A stretch of 64,000 bases of DNA, taken from contig JAGTTD010000012.1 of NCBI GenBank assembly GCA_018398585.1, positions 24,251,036 through 24,315,035 on the forward strand. Reading direction: 5' to 3'. Numbering within the stretch: the first letter of the stretch is position 1; every line of letters starts with the position of its first letter. The stretch comes from Simmondsia chinensis. Lineage: Eukaryota; Streptophyta; Magnoliopsida; Caryophyllales; Simmondsiaceae. Below, one piece after another: positions 37,087-48,027 of this stretch. Below the pieces are notes generated by a model that worked only from the letters and a program-made list of their open reading frames with translations, was not told the origin of the DNA and made no database searches. The translations under genes were made by a program, and so were the position numbers.

Positions 37087-37230
37087 TTTCTTTTTATAAT
37101 TAGAGAGATAACTCTCAGTAAGAAACCGATGCACCTACTAGAACAGAGCCTGAAGAAGCCCACAAGAGCCGCAAAAAACAAGATAAAACATAGCAGAATA
37201 ATAGATCCCAAAACTTTAGACGCCTACCAA
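37087..37230 (-). mobile_element. L1 LINE 3' tail fragment
   Basis: On the minus strand it ends GAGTTATCTCTCTAATTATA followed by AAAAGAAAGAAAG, close to the end of the tail at 35672. It is probably the same L1 family, 5'-truncated. Confidence 0.45.
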
Positions 37231-37582
37231 CATGCCAATCCTTGAAGTATAATAACATAAATTAAAAAATTGAGATGTCTATACCCACACAAACCTCTGA
37301 AATATAGAGAGCTAAATGAAACACATCTATATGAATTTTTGAAACATAATTTTTGAAAAATAAGGTAAAGTTCATAAAACTCGCGCAAAAAAGAGTACAT
37401 AAAAGTATAAAAATACAATATGGGGATAGAAGATGCTGACCAAAAAAAGAATAGAAGATGATAAACTAGCTTATCAATTAATTGCTAAAAGGTAGTTCTA
37501 CATCGTGCACTCGGATGTTGAGAAGTCGAGATGCCTTTGCTCAAGATGATCAAATGAAAGATTTCAACACTTTTGTTATAGC

Positions 37583-37985
37583 AATCATATTTTTTTCCGA
37601 TAAATATTAATATAGCCGTAGTACATACAAGCAACTTGATAAGACGAGCCCTTAGCCACCCCATAAATAGTAGTGGGCACAAAAAAGAGACCAGTTCAAA
37701 CAGGAAAAAAAAACAGGAACCAAAAACAAAAACAACACAAAAACAGGCAGAGACCAGAACAAGCAGGGGAATGGACGGATCCGAAGCAGAAACACACCCA
37801 GAAACACCACACAGAAGACGAATGATGACCTCAGAGAGGGTGGAGGACAGGAAGGGAAAATCCCCAGCCTCCTGCGGAGCGAGCGAGGTATCAGGTAGGA
37901 GCAAACAAGAGGGGTACCAAGCACACAGCACAGGAAAGGGGAAAGAGACTCCGAAGAGGCGGGTGGGAGACGACGGTGTGTGGAT
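37583..37985 (-). mobile_element. L1 LINE 3' UTR fragment with short poly(A)
   Basis: The minus strand is a long pyrimidine-biased 3' UTR with an open frame (37485-37931) rich in Phe, Leu, Cys and Val, including LFMGWLRARLIKLLV. It finishes TATTAATATTTATCGGAAAA. This wording and the TATCGGAAAA end are typical of plant L1 elements. It stops about 13 bp before the Tat-element LTR. Confidence 0.6.
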
Positions 37986-37998
37986 ATATTAATTCAAG

Positions 37999-38487
37999 TG
38001 ATAATACTTAATAAGTGGTCAGTAGAGTTCTTTTTGTGTTTTTTGATGGGGTTCTTGAAAGAAGAACCGTACTCAAGTCCCTTTGTGTTTTTCTCCTCTT
38101 CCTTTCCTTGCCCCTTAATGGAAGGTCTGATCTCCTATTTATAAGGGTTGGAGGACTTCTTCTTCAAGGGGAAGTTTTCTTAGTTTTTTCACAGCTAAGG
38201 ATTGGACTGCCAAGAAAGTCGCTACAATCTTTGACTGGGGAAGGAGGCCATAATGGGGCCAAGGGGCGAGATATTTGTGAGTCCATCAACTCTGATAGCG
38301 TCTGTATTCATGATTCTGTGTATCTTACTGATGCTCATCATTCCAGCAACCTTACTCGCGCCTATAAATCTGGCTGCTGGACTCATATCCATCATCCCGA
38401 CTGCCGTACTCACACCTGTCATACCGGTTACAGTATTCGTGCCTGTCAATTTGGCAACTCCTCTGACCACTACTTTTACCCTCAACA
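37999..38487 (-). repeat. 3' LTR of the Tat-like element
   Basis: On the minus strand it starts TGTTGAGGGTAAAAG just after the purine tract and ends GTATTATCA. A strong TATA box (TATAAATAGGAG, about 38131-38142) lies two thirds along, followed by a leader. U3 carries the 27-bp array at 38328-38462. The other LTR is not in the window, so the borders rest on TG/CA ends, the purine tract and the TATA position. Confidence 0.65.
38328..38462. repeat. 27-bp tandem subrepeats in U3 of the Tat LTR
   Basis: Five consecutive 27-bp units (from 38328, 38355, 38382, 38409 and 38436) share the form CTCAT(A/C)CC(T/A)(G/T)TCAT with a final GTA or similar. They are diverged but keep exact spacing. Because 27 is a multiple of three, both strands stay open here, which explains two overlapping frames that are not genes. 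Confidence 0.75.
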
Positions 38488-38554
38488 GTTAGCCCCCCAC
38501 TCCGAGGTTAAAAAGGGTGTTTAGCGTTGGAATGCATGCTCATGCCTATAATTT

Positions 38555-38583
38555 GGGGGGGGGGGGGGGGGGGGGGGTGGGGG
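38555..38583. repeat. 23-G homopolymer followed by TGGGGG
   Basis: G at 38555-38577, T at 38578, then five G. It lies between the Tat polypurine tract and the F-box pseudogene. Confidence 0.97.
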
Positions 38584-38589
38584 CGCAAT

Positions 38590-39640
38590 CTGATGCTGAC
38601 TTCACTGATCAAATGGGCTCTTCTGTGGATGACATGACTTGTGAGATACTCTCTTGGTTGCCAGCTAAATCTCTTTTAAGTTTCTCTTCCGTGTCTCGCT
38701 CATACTTGAATTTACTTTTGGAGAATGATTTCGTCTAGCGGCAATCTTTTCAGACTTTGAATTGTTATGCGGATGGTTTCTTGCAGCAACCTGAAGTTCC
38801 ATTTGCTCGTGATGATTTGGAAGTGTTCTCATCTTCTGAAGATCTCTCCGCGGTCATGCACCCTGAGGTGGTGCAGATACTGACTAACAATATACGGGTG
38901 ATTTGGTCTAGTGGTGGATTGGTAATGTGTAGAGATTATAATCCTTAGGATGCCTCCTAACTATATGTCTGCAACCCGGTTTTAAAGGTATGTAGAACAA
39001 TAGGGTTGCCAGAGGGGGTCCCCTCTAATTACATGGATTCTCCTCTGAACTGGTATTTGGGTGTGCAGATGCAACTCCTCAATTTGGGTTCTATCTTTAC
39101 CTTTTGGTAATGGATCTAGGTTACCCTCTATCGTGTGGTTATTGGACTAGTGAGCATCAAGTTTATTCATGGGAAGGGGAGTCAATTTTCGAGGGAGAGA
39201 TTGATGTTGGATCAAGATATGTGTCTTTTGCCGATCATATATGTGTTGGTGGTAATCTCTTCTTTTTGTCAGATTGAGGACAATATCTTAGCGGAACCTC
39301 CAGCCATCCTTACCTGATGCATTGGTGTGTGGAGCGAAATGCAATGGCATTGTTGCCCTTTCCAAATGTAGCTTGTGAGAATGGGTTTCCTTGTCATGAT
39401 GCAAAAATTTCAAAGTGGTGGGAGACAACAATTGGCTCTCCTACCCTTTGTCTGGTAACCTTACCCAGCCCTGTGTTCACTGTGTGGACTCTGCCTAATC
39501 TGGAGGACCCTTCCACTTGGGTGAAACATTATCGCTTGTTTATTCTGCTGCCCAGGCTTGGGTGTAGGTGGAGTCCAAACATAACTAGTTTCACTGTGTC
39601 AACGAGGTATCTTACTTTTACTACCCATGATTAAGTGTAT
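38590..39640 (+). pseudogene. F-box protein pseudogene
   Basis: The frame from 38517 reads DDMTCEILSWLPAKSLLSFS followed by SVSRSYLNLLLENDFV, a recognisable F-box domain (relatives: EILSRLPAKSLLRFRCVSKSW). In active proteins it binds SKP1 in SCF ubiquitin ligases. A stop at 38736 interrupts it, but the same frame continues to 38948. Then, after frameshifts, come CNPVLKVCRTIGLPEGVP, SFADHICVGGNLFFLSD and an open end (39317-39634) with ALLPFPNVACENG, consistent with an F-box-associated C-terminal domain of about 330 residues in all. At least two stops and two frameshifts make it non-functional. It lies antisense within the Tat element, next to its polypurine tract. No introns are evident, so a retrocopy is possible. 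Confidence 0.75.
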
Positions 39641-40240
39641 CGTAGCACCCTTCAAGGGAGTTCACGGGGTCGCATGCTGCTTCTGGGAGATCACCGGTGT
39701 GATAACCATATGTAGCTTTTTTTCCTACTCGGGCTCACTGTTTCGCTATGAATAAGAACCACTAGTCCCTTTTGTAGCTTTTGATTGGGGGAAGAATATA
39801 GGGGTCATAGAAAAGGGTGTTAGGTTTTGATGCAAGTTAATGGCTAGGAACGACAGGCCTTACATGGGTAGTGTTATGTATCCTTGTGGGTTTGTTACTT
39901 AGATAGAACTGTAAAGTCTAAGCTATTACAAGTCTTTACTTGCCTTTACTTTCTTTAGATGAAAATAAGAATTATGTATGTATATTTGCTATCAAATTGC
40001 TCCTATGTATGTTTCAATGTTTGTTCGAAAGTGGTGATATCCTTTTTACTTTTGGTAAGCTAAACTTGTGTTCGATGTGTATGTAATCTCTTCAATTCTC
40101 TGTCTTTAAGTTGACGGTTGGGCAGTATTATGGGTCAGTACTGACATTGGCTGAAATCCTTAATCCTCAGCCTTTAATTTTAGGTAGCTTACTCGCTGGT
40201 TTAACATTAGCAACCTCCCATCTCCGAGTAAGCTACCCTT
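39641..40240. other. Non-coding sequence downstream of the F-box pseudogene
   Basis: No domain or repeat is recognised. It may be the 3' part of the captured F-box segment plus Tat 3' UTR. Confidence 0.4.
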
Positions 40241-40444
40241 TGGGTTAGGGTTGTTGCAAGCCATCAATTCACAAGTCCAAAGGCCCCAGCTTCGAGTAAA
40301 TTGTTCACTAGGTTAGAGCTGCCATAAACCGCTAATTCACTAGCCCCCAGCTTCAAGTAAATTGTTCATTGGGTTAGAGCTGCCGCAAGCCGCCAATTCG
40401 CCATCCCCCAGCCCCTAGCCCTCATCTTCAAGTAAATTGTTCAT
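40241..40444. repeat. 60-75 bp tandem repeat, three imperfect copies
   Basis: Units start at about 40241, 40309 and 40370. Each has GGGTTAG(A/G)G(C/T)TG(C/T), a CAA(T/G)TTC(A/G) block, CCCCCAGCTTC(G/A)AGTAA and ATTGTTCA. Length varies because the C-rich part expands (twofold in unit 3). Confidence 0.8.
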
Positions 40445-40544
40445 TGCGCTGGAGGGACAAATGGGAGCTGGACAAAAAAGGCAGGAAAAGTAGGGACATG
40501 GACTGTTGCAATCATTGCCTCTATTTTGAGTGCAGAGTAAGTGA

Positions 40545-40735
40545 GCCACGTGTCATAGACTACCCCTGCCACGTGTAGTAGCTATCATGTATTTTAAATG
40601 CTTCTATTCCCGCCAGTTTTCACCCCCATCTTTCATTCCATTTCAATTTTTTACCCTAGGTTTTGAAGCTTTCTCTTCTTCTCTCATTTCTACCTATCTC
40701 TTGCTTGCAATTCAGGTTGAGGTAAGTTTTTCTAT
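40545..40735 (+). promoter_or_regulatory. Candidate promoter and leader of the antisense extra ORF
   Basis: Two perfect G-boxes (CACGTG at 40547-40552 and 40570-40575, both CCACGTGT) precede a TATA-like TATTTTAAAT (40590-40599). A pyrimidine-rich leader follows, then GAG followed by GTAAGT (40722), a strong splice-donor match. The first coding exon starts at 46339 after the chromovirus insertion. G-boxes bind bZIP/bHLH factors in plants. Activity is inferred only. Confidence 0.45.
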
Positions 40736-40834
40736 AGCTTCTGGGTTTGCAATCACTTCGTAGAGGATCAGGGGTCCCTTCTTGTCTTCTTACATGTGTT
40801 TTTCCCTTCTTGGGAATTTGTAATTGGGGGTTTA

Positions 40835-41251
40835 TGTTATGGGTCCATATTATATCTTGTATTTGTATTGATGTTAATTATAATATACATTGGATAAGCA
40901 TTGTAGTGTTGCATTGTGGTCTGAAGCATTTAAACATAGCTAAGATGGTTGGCGCCTTATTTTGAATTGTGGTCGAGTTGGTTATTGGTCAATTAGCAAG
41001 TCAAGTGTGGCGGCTGTGGGTTAGTTAAGTAGGTTGCTTACGAGTCTTGTTCCAATATATCTTAGCTGGTTAAGGGAGCTTCTAAGTAGCCTGATTCATA
41101 TTGTATTGAGGCATTCAATGAAATGTTAAGAAATATCTTGATTCTCTCTCTCATCTAACTCTCTGCACTTCTCATCTCCCTTCACTTATTTTCTCATCTC
41201 CAACTCTCTTTCCACAAGGTTAGGATTCAAGATTGTTCTTGAATCTTGACA
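40835..41251 (+). repeat. 5' LTR of the chromovirus
   Basis: It begins TGTTATGGGTCC and ends GAATCTTGACA; the primer binding site follows after two bases. The TATA box seen in the 3' LTR is mutated here (TTCTAAGTAG, about 41080-41089), so this copy is unlikely to drive transcription. Confidence 0.95.
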
Positions 41252-41332
41252 ATTGGTATCAGAGCTTATGTTGCTGCCGATTGATCATTCTTTGGTTGAT
41301 TGGAGCTAGCGAGGTGCAAGAAGCAAGTACCA

Positions 41333-42600
41333 ATGGCTGGTGGTGTTACAACTCGATCTGAGGCTGCACATGCTACTGCGAATGTTGCTTATGCTTCGGT
41401 TGTAGGTGCCAAGGTAGCAACAGAAGCTGAGATCAATCAATTTGATCAATTGAGGCTTTAAATGAACTGTTCTCTTAGATGCAACAGACATAGCTAAGTC
41501 AGGATCAGAAGTTTGTTGATAGTTTGGTTCAGCATGTCAACAGATTGACCAGAAGATCTTAGGTTTGCAGCAGTAAATCACAAGACATTCAGGTGCTGGA
41601 GTATTATTAGCTGCCAGCCAGTAGGTTCGTCCTCCAGAGGTTATGCAAATGCAATCAGCTCATGTGGTAATACTCAATCAGATCATTCACCTGATCCAGT
41701 GCAACCTCAAGCAGTAAGTATGGCAAGTAAACAGTTAGATTTTCCATCAGATTGGCTGCAATAACAGAATTCTGGAACAAGTGATGCTTCAGCCAGCAAT
41801 AGAAGTGGTGGTTTCAGGCAGCCAAGGATTCAAATGGAACCTTTTGATGGAAGCAACGTCACTCGTGGATAAGGAGGTGTGAACGATATTTTCATTTTTA
41901 TCACATTACCGAGTCTGAGAAAGTGGAATTAGCAGCTGTTTATCTTCAAGGAGACCATGAGGTATGGTTTTATAACCTTTTGAGAAGTAATCCTTCATTG
42001 TCTTGGGCTAAATTTGTGGAAGAACTATGTAAGAGGAATAGTGAAGAGGATTCAAGTGATATTGTGGATAATTTTAACAAAGTGGTGCAAATTACCACTA
42101 TTAAAAAAAATACATGATAAGGTTTGAGAACTTGAGAGCAAGCATGATCTCTGCTTATCCGAATGTAATTGAGCCATACTATGTTTCAAGTTTCATTAGT
42201 GGCTTGAAACCAAAGATTAAAAATCTTGTCAAGGCCATTGGTCCTAGATCCTCGTCTAAAGCCTATGCCAAGGCTAAATTGTTTGAGGCTACCGTTCTTG
42301 CACCCTATGATGGACCTAGGAACAGAGGCAATAGCTCCACTCAGCAACAAAAGGGATCAGTAAGGTCGAAGTCTGGTCGTTCTGATGAGAAGAAGGTCCA
42401 AAAGCTGTGCTTCATATGTAATTAGCCTTATTTCTTGGGACACAAATGTAATCCTAAGTTCCTCATGTCCGCAAGAGGAACTGGTGCAGTTGATGATTCT
42501 AAGGAAGAGGAAAAGGAAGCTGAAATGGATAGCTCAGGACAAGATTCACAAGATGAATCACTCGAGGATGAAGTGGATATTTCTGTAAAGGCTTTGACAT
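41333..42600 (+). pseudogene. chromovirus gag pseudogene
   Basis: It opens MAGGVTTRSEAA at 41333, with a stop at about 41459. The capsid domain is readable as VELAAVYLQGDHEVWFYNLL, LSWAKFVEELCKR and DIVDNFNKVVQIT, then in the next frame ISAYPNVIEPYYVSSFISGL. A zinc knuckle remnant KLCFICN-stop-PYFLGHKC sits at 42405-42450. At least four stops or shifts are present. Confidence 0.88.
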
Positions 42601-45600
42601 GAAATGGATCTCATAATACCATTCAAATTAAAGGGCAAGCAGGGAAGAAAGCTATTATTATCTTGATCGATAGCGGCAGTACTCACAGTAAAGTGGTCGG
42701 GAAGGTTGGGCATGAAATGATCAAAACACAGCCATTAGTAATGACAGTGGCAGATGGAAATCCTATCCTTACTCACACCAAGTGCCAGGAATTTAGTTGG
42801 TCAATGCAGGATCACAAGTTTGTGTATGATTTCAGGATCTTGCCATTAGGAGGTTGTGACATGGTTTTTGGTGTGGATTGATGAGATCTTTCAGTCTAAT
42901 TATCTTTGATTTTGCTCAGCTGACAGTTTCATTTGAGAGGCAAGGGACCACTGTCAAATTACAAGGGATGGCTGAATAGGCTCAACTTCAATTGCTTACA
43001 GGAAACAGTTTGGAAGATGGAATCAAGAAAGGGTCTTATTTGTGGGTTGGCTAGCTGTTTCCAATTGAACCTATTGAGTTAGGAGAGTTATCTCATCGTG
43101 AAGTTCATTCTTTGATTGAGGAGTTCAAGGACTTGTTTGAATAACCAGATTCATTGCCTCCTAAGAGAAGCTTGGGTCATGTAATACCCCTCAAGCCTAA
43201 TTCTGAACTAGTGAAGCTAAGGCCTTACAAGTATCCGCACTCACAGAAGACTGAGATAGAGAGGCAGGTAGAGGAATTGCTTAAGACTTGTTTCATTTGA
43301 CAGAGTCACAATCCATTTGCTTCTCTAGTTATATTGGTTAAGAAGAAGGATGGCACGGCTAGAATGTGCATTGACTATAGGTTGCTTAATTTGCTTGCAG
43401 TCAAGGATAAGTTTCCTATTCCAGTTATTGATGACCTTCTGGATGAGCTTCATGGTGCACACTTCTTTTCTAAATTGGATCTGAGGTAGGGGTACTATGA
43501 GATCAGAGCTACGGAGCAAGATGTTTACAAAACAGCTTTTAAAACTCGCCATGGTCATTACGAGTTTGTGATAATGTCCTTTGGTTTAACCAATGCTCCG
43601 GCTACCTTTCAAGCAGTCATGAATGATGTGTTCAAACAGTTCTTGAGGAGGTTTGTGTTGGTGTTCTTTGATCACATTGTGATTTACAGTACTTCATTGG
43701 AGGAACATTTGGGACATCTAAGGGAGGTATTCATGGTGATGCGCAGCCATAAACTTTATGCCAAATTGTCTAAGTGCTCATTTGCTCAGTCACAAATTGA
43801 GTACTTAGGACATGTGATCTCATATGAAGGAGTTTCCATGGATCCTTCTAACGTCCAAGCCATGAACGAGTGGGCAGTGCCTGTTACACTCAAGCAATTG
43901 AGAGGATTTTTGGAATTGACTGGTTATTATAGAAAGTTCGTGGCTGGGTATGGAGCAATTGCTAAGCCATTAACTAATCTCTTAAAGAAGGATGCCTTCA
44001 AGTGGTCAGATGAATCTCAAGATGCTTTTGAAGCTTTGAAGGCCGCTATGTGTGCAACTCCAGTCTTGGCAATGCCTAATTTCAAGGAGGAGTTTGTGTT
44101 AGAAACTAATGCTTGTAGAAGAGGCATTGGGGCTGTATTATCTCAAAAAGGGAGGCATGTAGCCTACCTTAGCCAAGTATGCAATCCTAAGCACACGGAG
44201 TTGTCTACTTATGAGAAGAAGTACCTTGCTATCCTCTTGGTTATTGAGAAATGGAGACACTACTTAGAGGGCCATCATTTTGTCATCATAACTGACCATC
44301 AAAGCTTAAAGCATTTGTTTGAGCAGAGAATTGTGAATAGATTTTAGAAGGAAGGATTGATGAAGATGCTTGGTTTATATTATGCAATTGAGTATTTGAA
44401 GGGAAAAGAAAACCAAGTAGCTAATGCAATGTCTCGAAGAATGGAAGAAGCTGAGTATGGTTCTTGTGGAGCTGTATCTGTTGTACTTCCAACTTGGATT
44501 GAAGAGGTTTATAAGTCTTATGAGAATGATAGCTTTGCCTAAGATTGTGTGACTGATTTCAGCATCAACAGGACTAATGCTCCTGCATTTGTTGCTAAAG
44601 TATCTGTTATCAAGGGTATCATCAGACTGAAGGGAAGGCTGTATATTGGATCCTCCACTGATTTGAGACAGCAAATTATTGGAGCCTCTCATGATTCTAC
44701 TTGTGGAGGTCATTCTGGCATTGAGGGAACATATCAAAGGATCTGGATTGAAGAAAGATGTAAAGTAATTTTTGCAGGCTTGTGAGGTTTGTCAACAAAC
44801 AAAGACTGGTGATACTAAGTATCACGGTCTTCTCCAACCTCTACCAATTTTGGATTGTGCTTGGCAACACTTAAGTATGGATTTCAATGAAGGCTTGCCT
44901 AGGTTAGAAGGCAAGGAGGTTATTTAGGTGGTTGTGGATCATTACACCAAGTTTAGCTACTTTGTTGCCTTAGCAAGACCAATTACAGCTGAAAGACTTA
45001 CAAAGGTGTTCCTTGATAACATGTATAAGCTTCATGGCTTTCCACAATCCATAATTTCTGATCGAGACAAAATTTTCACCAGTCACTTTTGGAGGGAATT
45101 GTTTGTTCTTATGGGTACTCCATTGGCATTGAGCTCTTTTTACCATCCCCAGACTGATGGCCAAACAGAATGCATAAATTAATGCATTGAGCAGTATTTG
45201 AGGAGCATGGTTTTCAGTCATCCTAAAGCATGGGCCAGATGGCTATCTTTATTAGAGTATTGGTACAATACTCATTTTCATTCCTCTATTAGCACTACTC
45301 CCTTCAAGGCTCTGTATGGGTATGATCCTCCTTCGCCCTTGGTTTTGCAAAGAATTGTTTCTTTAATTGTAAAAGTATCTGATCTTTTGTTGCAAAGAAG
45401 GAAGTTGGTACAACTTCTCAAGGATAATTTATAGCAGGCTCAAGCGAAGACGAAGTATTATGCTGATAAGACTTTTGATGTTGCTGACATGGTTTACTTG
45501 AAACTTCAGCCATACAGACAAGCATCTGTGGCAGTATGCAAGAACACCAAGCTTTGTGCTCGATATTTTGGACATTACAAAGTTATTGAAAAGCTTGGAA

Positions 45601-45895
45601 AGGTGGCTTGTAGGCTGGAATTGCCCCCTGATTCTTATGTTCACCCGATTTTCCATGTTTCTCTCTTAAAAAAGCAGGTCAAGAAAGGTAAAACAAGTTT
45701 TGTTCATCCACCAGAATTTGATACCAATGGAGCATTGTTGCAAGCTTCAGTAGCAATCTTAAATTCCAGAATGTTGCACCTCTGGGAAATCAGTGGAAGA
45801 AGTGCTGGTTCATTAGGCTAATTTGGAAGAAGAAGATGCTACTTGGGAAAGGATGAAGTTCTTGAAGATCCAATTTCCATCCTTCCATTCTTGAG
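42601..45895 (+). pseudogene. chromovirus pol pseudogene: protease, RT, RNase H, integrase, chromodomain-like end
   Basis: The protease motif is ILIDSGSTHS (42655). RT runs from about 43090 ([19 protein letters not shown]) to FGLTNAPATFQAVMNDVF; its catalytic motif reads VFFDHIVIYS where active elements have F/YxDD, so the second Asp is lost. RNase H has ETNACRRGIGAVLS, with the first active-site Asp changed to Asn, and ANAMSRR for ADALSRR. Integrase keeps the HHCC finger in pieces (HDSTCGGHSG...) and the DDE residues (MDF, SDRDKIF, TECIN). The end reads YKVIEKLGKVACRLELP and, in another frame, ANLEEEDATWERMKFLK, which resembles the chromodomain tail. In-frame stops occur near 43142, 43300, 44345 and 45181, among others. 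Confidence 0.92.
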
Positions 45896-45922
45896 ACAAG
45901 AATGCTTTCAAGGGGAGGGAAT

Positions 45923-46327
45923 TGTTATGAGTCCATCTTATATCTTGTATTGATGTTAATTGTAATAAGCATTGGATAAGCATTATAGTATTGTGTTGTG
46001 GTCTGTAGCATTTAGACTTAGCTAAGATGGTTGGCGCCTTATTTTGAATTGCGGTTGAGTCGGTTATTGGTCAATTAGCAAGTCAAGTGTGGCAGCTGTG
46101 GGCTAATTAAGTCGGTTGCTTAAGAGTCTTGCTCTAATGTATCTTAGCCGGTTAAGAGAGCTTATAAATAGCTTGATTCATATTGTATTGAGGCATTCAA
46201 TGAAATTTTAAGAAATATCTTGATTCTCCCTGTCATCTAACTCACTCTACTTCTCATCTCCCTTCACTTCTTTTCTCATCTCCAACTCTCTTTCCACAAG
46301 GTTAAGATTCAAGATTGAATCTTAACA
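45923..46327 (+). repeat. 3' LTR of the chromovirus
   Basis: It starts TGTTATGAGTCC directly after the polypurine tract and ends GAATCTTAACA. It keeps a clean TATA box (TATAAATA, 46163-46170) and could still act as a promoter toward the extra ORF 170 bp downstream. Confidence 0.95.
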
Positions 46328-47728
46328 GTTTAGCTCCCATGGGGGACCGTAGTGGGGACTCTCGACTTATTGAGGAGTTACTTGAGCAATGAGTTCGGTT
46401 CCCCCCTTTTCCTTCCTTAGAAGTGCAGCCAATGGAGGTTAGGATGTTACATGATCAAGAGAACACATCTTCCACCTCTAAGGCGGCTCCCCACATTTTC
46501 CCAAGCGCAGGTGAGCCCTTACTTGGGCAAGCGGGCTGTCAATGGGGGGTAAGACCCTCTCCTTCTTAACTGATCTTTCTCGTTTTCTTTTTTACTTTTT
46601 GTTCCTTATAGAAGAATGGCTCCCAAACATGTTCAGCTTCAAAGCTCTCATCCAGAAGGTTAGGTTGAGGACCCTCAGGCCGGGAAAGGTATGGTAGTGG
46701 AGCCTCTTTCCCAGCTTGGCCCTTTTGCAGTTAGGACTTCTAAGGAGGTGGCGTTGGGGGCAAAATTCCTTGAGTCAGCTTCGGCCCGCCTTAGGGTCAT
46801 TCATTTCCATACTTTATGGGGAAGAGGGAATGAGGAAATTTCAGGAAAAGCTTTAATTCCCATGAAACTAAGTGGTTCGGGGTCCTAGTGAAGATGACAG
46901 CTCCCTACATCCGCCCCAGCTTGCTTACTTCATAGTGACGGTGGATGCCATGGATGCGAGATTGAGGCTCCCCTTTCCCAATTTTGTCGAATCAAGTTTT
47001 AGGCAATATTCAGTTTGTCTAGGCCAGGTTAGTTCAAATGGCTTTCAAAACATTTATGGGTACTTAATAACTTGCTTCGTGGCGGGATTATCTCCCTCCA
47101 CCTGTAGCTTTGATTATTTGCTTAAATCTAGGCAGCAACAAGGGGTGGTGTCCTTTGAGAGCAAGGGAGGGGTACTTTACTTGAAAAGCAACCCCTCCAA
47201 GTCGAGTAATTACAAAATAAATTTGTATGGGTTAGGGCACCCTAGCCTCCTTCATACCCTTTATTTTGGACTTCACTAAATAAAGCTAGAATGCCTCATG
47301 GGGATGAGCTGTCTCCCCACAAGAAGGAGGTAATTCGTTACTTTGAAAAGGACCTTGATTCAAAGTTTCTAGCAACCAAGAAGTTACTAGAGCAGGAGAA
47401 GGTTTTGATTAAGGCCTGCTTATGCTCTAAACCCGTTAAAGGTAAGCTAACTGTATTACCTTTTGTTTAGCTACGATGAATTTGTGCTCTAGTTCTAGCC
47501 TTGGTGAGTTAATGTCCTTACTTCCTCTTTGGGTAAGTAGATATACCTCTTATGATTTTTTTTACTTACCCACCGTTTTTTAGGCGGTGAGTCGGATATA
47601 GATATTCTAGGTTTGGAAGAGTCTCTTCGTTAGAAGAAGGGAAAAAGGGTAGCAGCCAAAGGAGAAGGTGAATCGCCAATGGAAGTGCCTTGCCAAAAGA
47701 AGGGGAAGACAACTGCCCCGGGCGGGGT

Positions 47729-47746
47729 GGGGGGGGGGGGGGGGGG
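47729..47746. repeat. 18-G homopolymer preceded by GGGGT
   Basis: It lies in the linker of the extra ORF (CGGGGT then 18 G) and shifts its reading frame. A similar T-interrupted G run occurs at 11909 and 38555. Confidence 0.95.
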
Positions 47747-48027
47747 AACATTAGCGGCTCCCCGTCCCTCTTAAAGGAGTTCTCCTGTTGTACAGGTAGT
47801 TTAAGCATCACCTGCAACTGAAAGGTTGCCAGTTGTTGCAGGTTCCTTATTGGAGCCAAAGACAGCACCGCCTGCTTTGATGATCCTTGAGAACAAGTTG
47901 CGGTTGCTCGAAGGGCTGAGATTGGAAGTTCACCGCCAACACGAATAGCAGAGGGGCCGCCACATCCTTTTTCTCCCACAAGGAGCTCATCGCGTCCTCA
48001 TGACTATCATCAACTATCATCTATCAG

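Larger units (their letters stand above)
40835..46327 (+). mobile_element. Complete Ty3/gypsy chromovirus (Reina-like), target duplication GTTTA
   Basis: LTRs at 40835-41251 and 45923-46327 enclose gag, protease, RT, RNase H, integrase and a chromodomain-like end in that order. The duplication GTTTA at 40830-40834 and 46328-46332 is perfect. The primer site TGGTATCAGAGC (41254) and polypurine tract AAGGGGAGGGA are intact. Size (5.5 kb) and short LTRs suggest the Reina lineage. I count about 37 mismatches over some 400 aligned LTR bases, roughly 9%, plus two indels, so it is old. Stops in every domain make it non-autonomous. Confidence 0.95.

Noticed and set aside
37485..37931. 148-codon hydrophobic frame on the minus strand that could be taken for a membrane protein
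   Set aside because: It lies in an L1-type 3' UTR (pyrimidine-rich, ending TATCGGAAAA); the hydrophobicity comes from T-rich codons.
38015..38524. 169-codon plus frame and the overlapping minus frame in the Tat LTR
   Set aside because: Both come from the 27-bp U3 array and LTR sequence; no domain.
41252..41268. TGGTATCAGAGC-like sequences that could suggest tRNA genes
   Set aside because: They are primer binding sites next to LTR ends; no tRNA body or A/B boxes are present.
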